Source: Planctomycetota bacterium
GTDB taxonomy: Bacteria > Planctomycetota > Planctomycetia > Planctomycetales > Planctomycetaceae
DNA: 6,947 nt
Assembly (NCBI GenBank): GCA_026692825.1
Contig: JAPLOC010000494.1
Location: forward strand, 1 to 6,947
Direction of reading: 5' to 3'
Made by a program: the position numbers and the translations under genes. The notes beneath the pieces are model-generated. The model did not search any database and was not told the origin of the DNA. It saw only the letters and a program-made list of their open reading frames with translations. This document shows positions 5,286-6,947 of this stretch, in pieces. Each line of letters opens with the position of its first letter. The first letter of the stretch is position 1.

Positions 5286-6122
5286 TTAGGCCGGGGGCGT
5301 GGTCGGGGCGGCGGCCGGGGCAGCCCCCGGGCCACCACTCGAACGCTTGCCCGTCTGCGAAAACCGGACCAGCAGATTCTCAGCGGCCATCGTCGATTCC
5401 AGAACCACGCGGGCCTGGGCGTTCTTGAACAGCGCGAACGCGATGATCGCGGGAATCGCCACAATCAGCCCTTCCAGCGTCGTCACCAGAGCGAGCGTGA
5501 TCCCCTTTGCCAACTGAGATGGCTTGGGAGACGCTTCTGAACTCGCGATAACCGAGAACGCGCTCACTTCCGCCACCTCCTGCATTCCCTGTTGGGCCTC
5601 CTCGTAGCCCTTCGAAAGCCGGCCCAATCCCCCGGTCAGTAGTTTCGCCACAAACGAGTCATCCGCTTTGGCCAGGTCATAGGCCCCCTGGTAATCGCGG
5701 GTCTGCAGCTTCGCTTCGAAATCCTTTACGAAGTCGGGGGGCACGAAGACCGGCAATCGGATGTGCATGATGTTCGTGACCGCCAAGGCCACAAGTCCGA
5801 TCGACCCGAACCCGATCAACAGCCCTTCATATCCCGAAGCGTTCCACAGCCATTCCAGGTACGATTCTTCCTGGACGACGGGAGCCGTTTCCTCCGTCCC
5901 CGCGTCGGCCCCTGCCTTGGCACCACCCTTGGCCCCTTTCGCCGACTTGTTGGCGGCCGTGTCCTCTTCGGGAGCCTCATCTTCGTCAGCGGCGTCCTGC
6001 GCGATCAGTCGCGTTGAAGTCGCGAGCGGCATGGTGACCGCCAACAGCCCCAACAGCAGGTAGACCCACTTCCAATTTCGACGCTGCCACGCCCGTTCCA
6101 GCAACAAGCCGTTCTCGATCAT
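5286..6122 (-). CDS. exbB: MotA/TolQ/ExbB proton channel protein lacking its central transmembrane helix
   Basis: The ORF encodes 278 residues in one frame. A first hydrophobic segment (about 17-36) acts as signal or anchor and is followed by an acidic, then Lys/Ala/Gly-rich periplasmic linker (43-80). The canonical first helix is at about 100-120. The cytoplasmic segment 121-186 includes LLTGGLGRLSKGYEEAQQGMQEV. At V186/S187 the sequence jumps straight to SAFSVIASSEASPKPSQLAKGI and the last helix, LVTTLEGLIVAIPAIIAFALF (213-232). Homologues have about 30-35 residues here: the second helix with its GLLGTVxGM motif. The loss is in frame. Without that helix the C-terminus would flip to the other side of the membrane, so the channel is probably inactive. 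A Pro/Ala/Gly-rich tail ends the protein. GGAG lies five bases before the ATG. aroA is upstream and two exbD genes are downstream. Confidence 0.85.
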   Translation of the reverse strand: MIENGLLLERAWQRRNWKWVYLLLGLLAVTMPLATSTRLIAQDAADEDEAPEEDTAANKSAKGAKGGAKAGADAGTEETAPVVQEESYLEWLWNASGYEGLLIGFGSIGLVALAVTNIMHIRLPVFVPPDFVKDFEAKLQTRDYQGAYDLAKADDSFVAKLLTGGLGRLSKGYEEAQQGMQEVAEVSAFSVIASSEASPKPSQLAKGITLALVTTLEGLIVAIPAIIAFALFKNAQARVVLESTMAAENLLVRFSQTGKRSSGGPGAAPAAAPTTPPA

Positions 6123-6127
6123 GCTCT

Positions 6128-6131
6128 CTCC
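6128..6131 (-). promoter_or_regulatory. Ribosome binding site of exbB
   Basis: GGAG on the minus strand, five bases before the ATG at 6122, fixes the start of exbB at the MIENGLLLERAW reading. Confidence 0.55.
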
Positions 6132-6197
6132 ATCACGGTGCGAACTGCCGCGGGCTATCCCGCCGGGTCACTTCTGTATGCTAGCGATTGTTCTCTC

Positions 6198-6226
6198 GGT
6201 CGAATGAAAATCCAAGCTGGTCGAAT
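6198..6226 (-). promoter_or_regulatory. Paired ATTCGACC direct repeats upstream of exbB
   Basis: GGTCGAAT occurs at 6198-6205 and again at 6219-6226 on the plus strand (ATTCGACC on the minus), exactly 21 bases apart, or two helical turns. The pair lies in the 139-base gap between aroA and exbB, about 75-105 bases before the exbB start. A regulator binding one DNA face would suit this spacing. No convincing promoter hexamers are seen beside it, so the role is only a suggestion. Confidence 0.3.
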
Positions 6227-6261
6227 CTCCCTTTGGACCTTCCTCACGACCGGGTGCGATC

Positions 6262-6947
6262 TTATTCCGCAACGGGCGGGCTTGCCAGCGAGTCGGGGGC
6301 GGGCTGGAGTGCTGGTGTCGGAATCCCACACAGCCTGCAGAGATCCTGGAAATAGTTCGGGTACGTCTTGCGGGTGCAACCCGGGTCCGAAATGCGAACC
6401 CCCGCCGATTTCAGGCCAATCAACGCGAAACTCATTGCCATCCGATGGTCGTCGTAGGTCGCCACGGTCGCGGGCTGAATCGGCGCGGGGTGGATGGTCA
6501 GTCCGTCCGGTCGTTCGTCAACGGTCTGGCCCAGGCGTCGCAATTCGGTCGCGACGGCGGCGATTCGGTCGGTTTCCTTGTGTCGCACATGGGCGATATT
6601 GCGAATCGTCGTTGGTCCCATGGCGAACGGCGCGACCGCTGCCAGGGTCTGGGCGGTGTCGCTGATCGCGTTCATGTCGACATCAACGCCTCGCAACGGC
6701 CCCCCAATCAGCGTGATTCCCGTCGCCGACTCCTCCAGCCGGCAACCCATTTCCACCAGCACATCGACGAACCGCACATCGCCCTGAAGGGCGGCTCGCG
6801 ACAGTCCTTCCACGGTGACGCGGCCACCGGTGATCGCCGCCAGGGCGAAGAAATAGCTAGCCGCCGACGCATCGGGTTCGATGTCGTACCAGCGGCCACG
6901 ATATGACTGGGGGGCGATCTGGTAATGACCGGCTTGGGACCGGGTTA
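6262..6947 (-). CDS. aroA: 3-phosphoshikimate 1-carboxyvinyltransferase (EPSP synthase), C-terminal half
   Basis: The enzyme joins phosphoenolpyruvate to shikimate 3-phosphate to give EPSP, the sixth step of the shikimate pathway, in the cytoplasm. The open frame enters from the right edge and ends at a TAA at 6262-6264; about 228 residues are visible and the start lies outside. Family blocks in order are IEPDASAASYFFALAAITGG, the LQGD motif, DMNAISDTAQTLAAVAPFA with the catalytic-site aspartate, HKETDRIAAVATELRRLG with the PEP-binding Lys and Arg, DDHRMAMSFALIGL, and ISDPGCTRKTYPNYF. These cover the second globular domain without gaps, so this gene, unlike exbB, looks intact. A Pro/Ala-rich tail of about 20 residues extends past the usual end. 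exbB follows 139 bases downstream on the same strand; linked transcription is possible but the gap is large enough for a separate promoter. Confidence 0.95.
   Translation of the reverse strand, partial: TRSQAGHYQIAPQSYRGRWYDIEPDASAASYFFALAAITGGRVTVEGLSRAALQGDVRFVDVLVEMGCRLEESATGITLIGGPLRGVDVDMNAISDTAQTLAAVAPFAMGPTTIRNIAHVRHKETDRIAAVATELRRLGQTVDERPDGLTIHPAPIQPATVATYDDHRMAMSFALIGLKSAGVRISDPGCTRKTYPNYFQDLCRLCGIPTPALQPAPDSLASPPVAE

Noticed and set aside
6150..6163. GCGGG/CCCGC hairpin in the exbB leader
   Set aside because: Only five base pairs with a CTAT loop, no U-tract, and expected by chance at this GC content; kept out as a riboswitch or attenuator.
6178..6206. TAGCAT as a -10 element for exbB
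   Set aside because: No acceptable -35 at 15-18 bases; the best candidates match TTGACA at only about two positions.

Overview
The window looks like a piece of a Planctomycetota chromosome. It is GC-rich, and it carries a DUF1549/DUF1553 secreted protein gene (a family expanded in planctomycetes), a DUF4058 gene with a decayed second copy, and an ExbB whose secreted-type N-terminus leads into a charged Ala/Lys/Gly linker, followed by two different ExbD genes. This assignment rests on gene content and protein style; no marker gene or search was available.

Layout. Positions 2-73 hold the last codons of a plus-strand gene that enters from the left. Positions 74-432 form a convergent intergenic region packed with palindromes: a nested ~104-bp imperfect palindrome, then at least four more hairpins (REP/MITE-like). 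Positions 433-1239 (minus) encode a complete DUF4058 protein. Positions 1240-1536 have no gene but hold a widely spaced inverted repeat. Positions 1537-1680 (minus) are a remnant of a second DUF4058 gene with a 70-bp internal deletion. A perfect TATAAT at 1731 precedes the plus-strand DUF1549/DUF1553 gene (1800-4092). That gene is split between two frames at about 3171, where a conserved block of about 12 residues is missing. A 125-bp convergent spacer follows. The rest is a minus-strand cluster read from right to left: aroA (5' end outside the window), exbB, exbD, exbD.

Function. aroA encodes the sixth shikimate-pathway enzyme. exbB-exbD-exbD would encode an inner-membrane proton-channel motor that energises outer-membrane processes, but this ExbB lacks the transmembrane helix carrying the family's most conserved stretch, so the motor is probably inactive as written. 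No TonB or receptor gene is visible. The DUF1549/DUF1553 product would be an exported protein of unknown activity with a haem-type CxxCH motif. Its usual DUF1501 partner is absent.

Most notable are three independent internal deletions within 7 kb (DUF4058 copy, DUF1549/1553 gene, exbB). Each cuts out sequence that the flanking motifs show should be present. Either this locus is decaying or the assembly has dropped short segments; read mapping would separate the two. The palindrome-rich region next to a duplicated DUF4058 gene is the best candidate for undescribed mobile or structural biology, but nothing here proves a new system.
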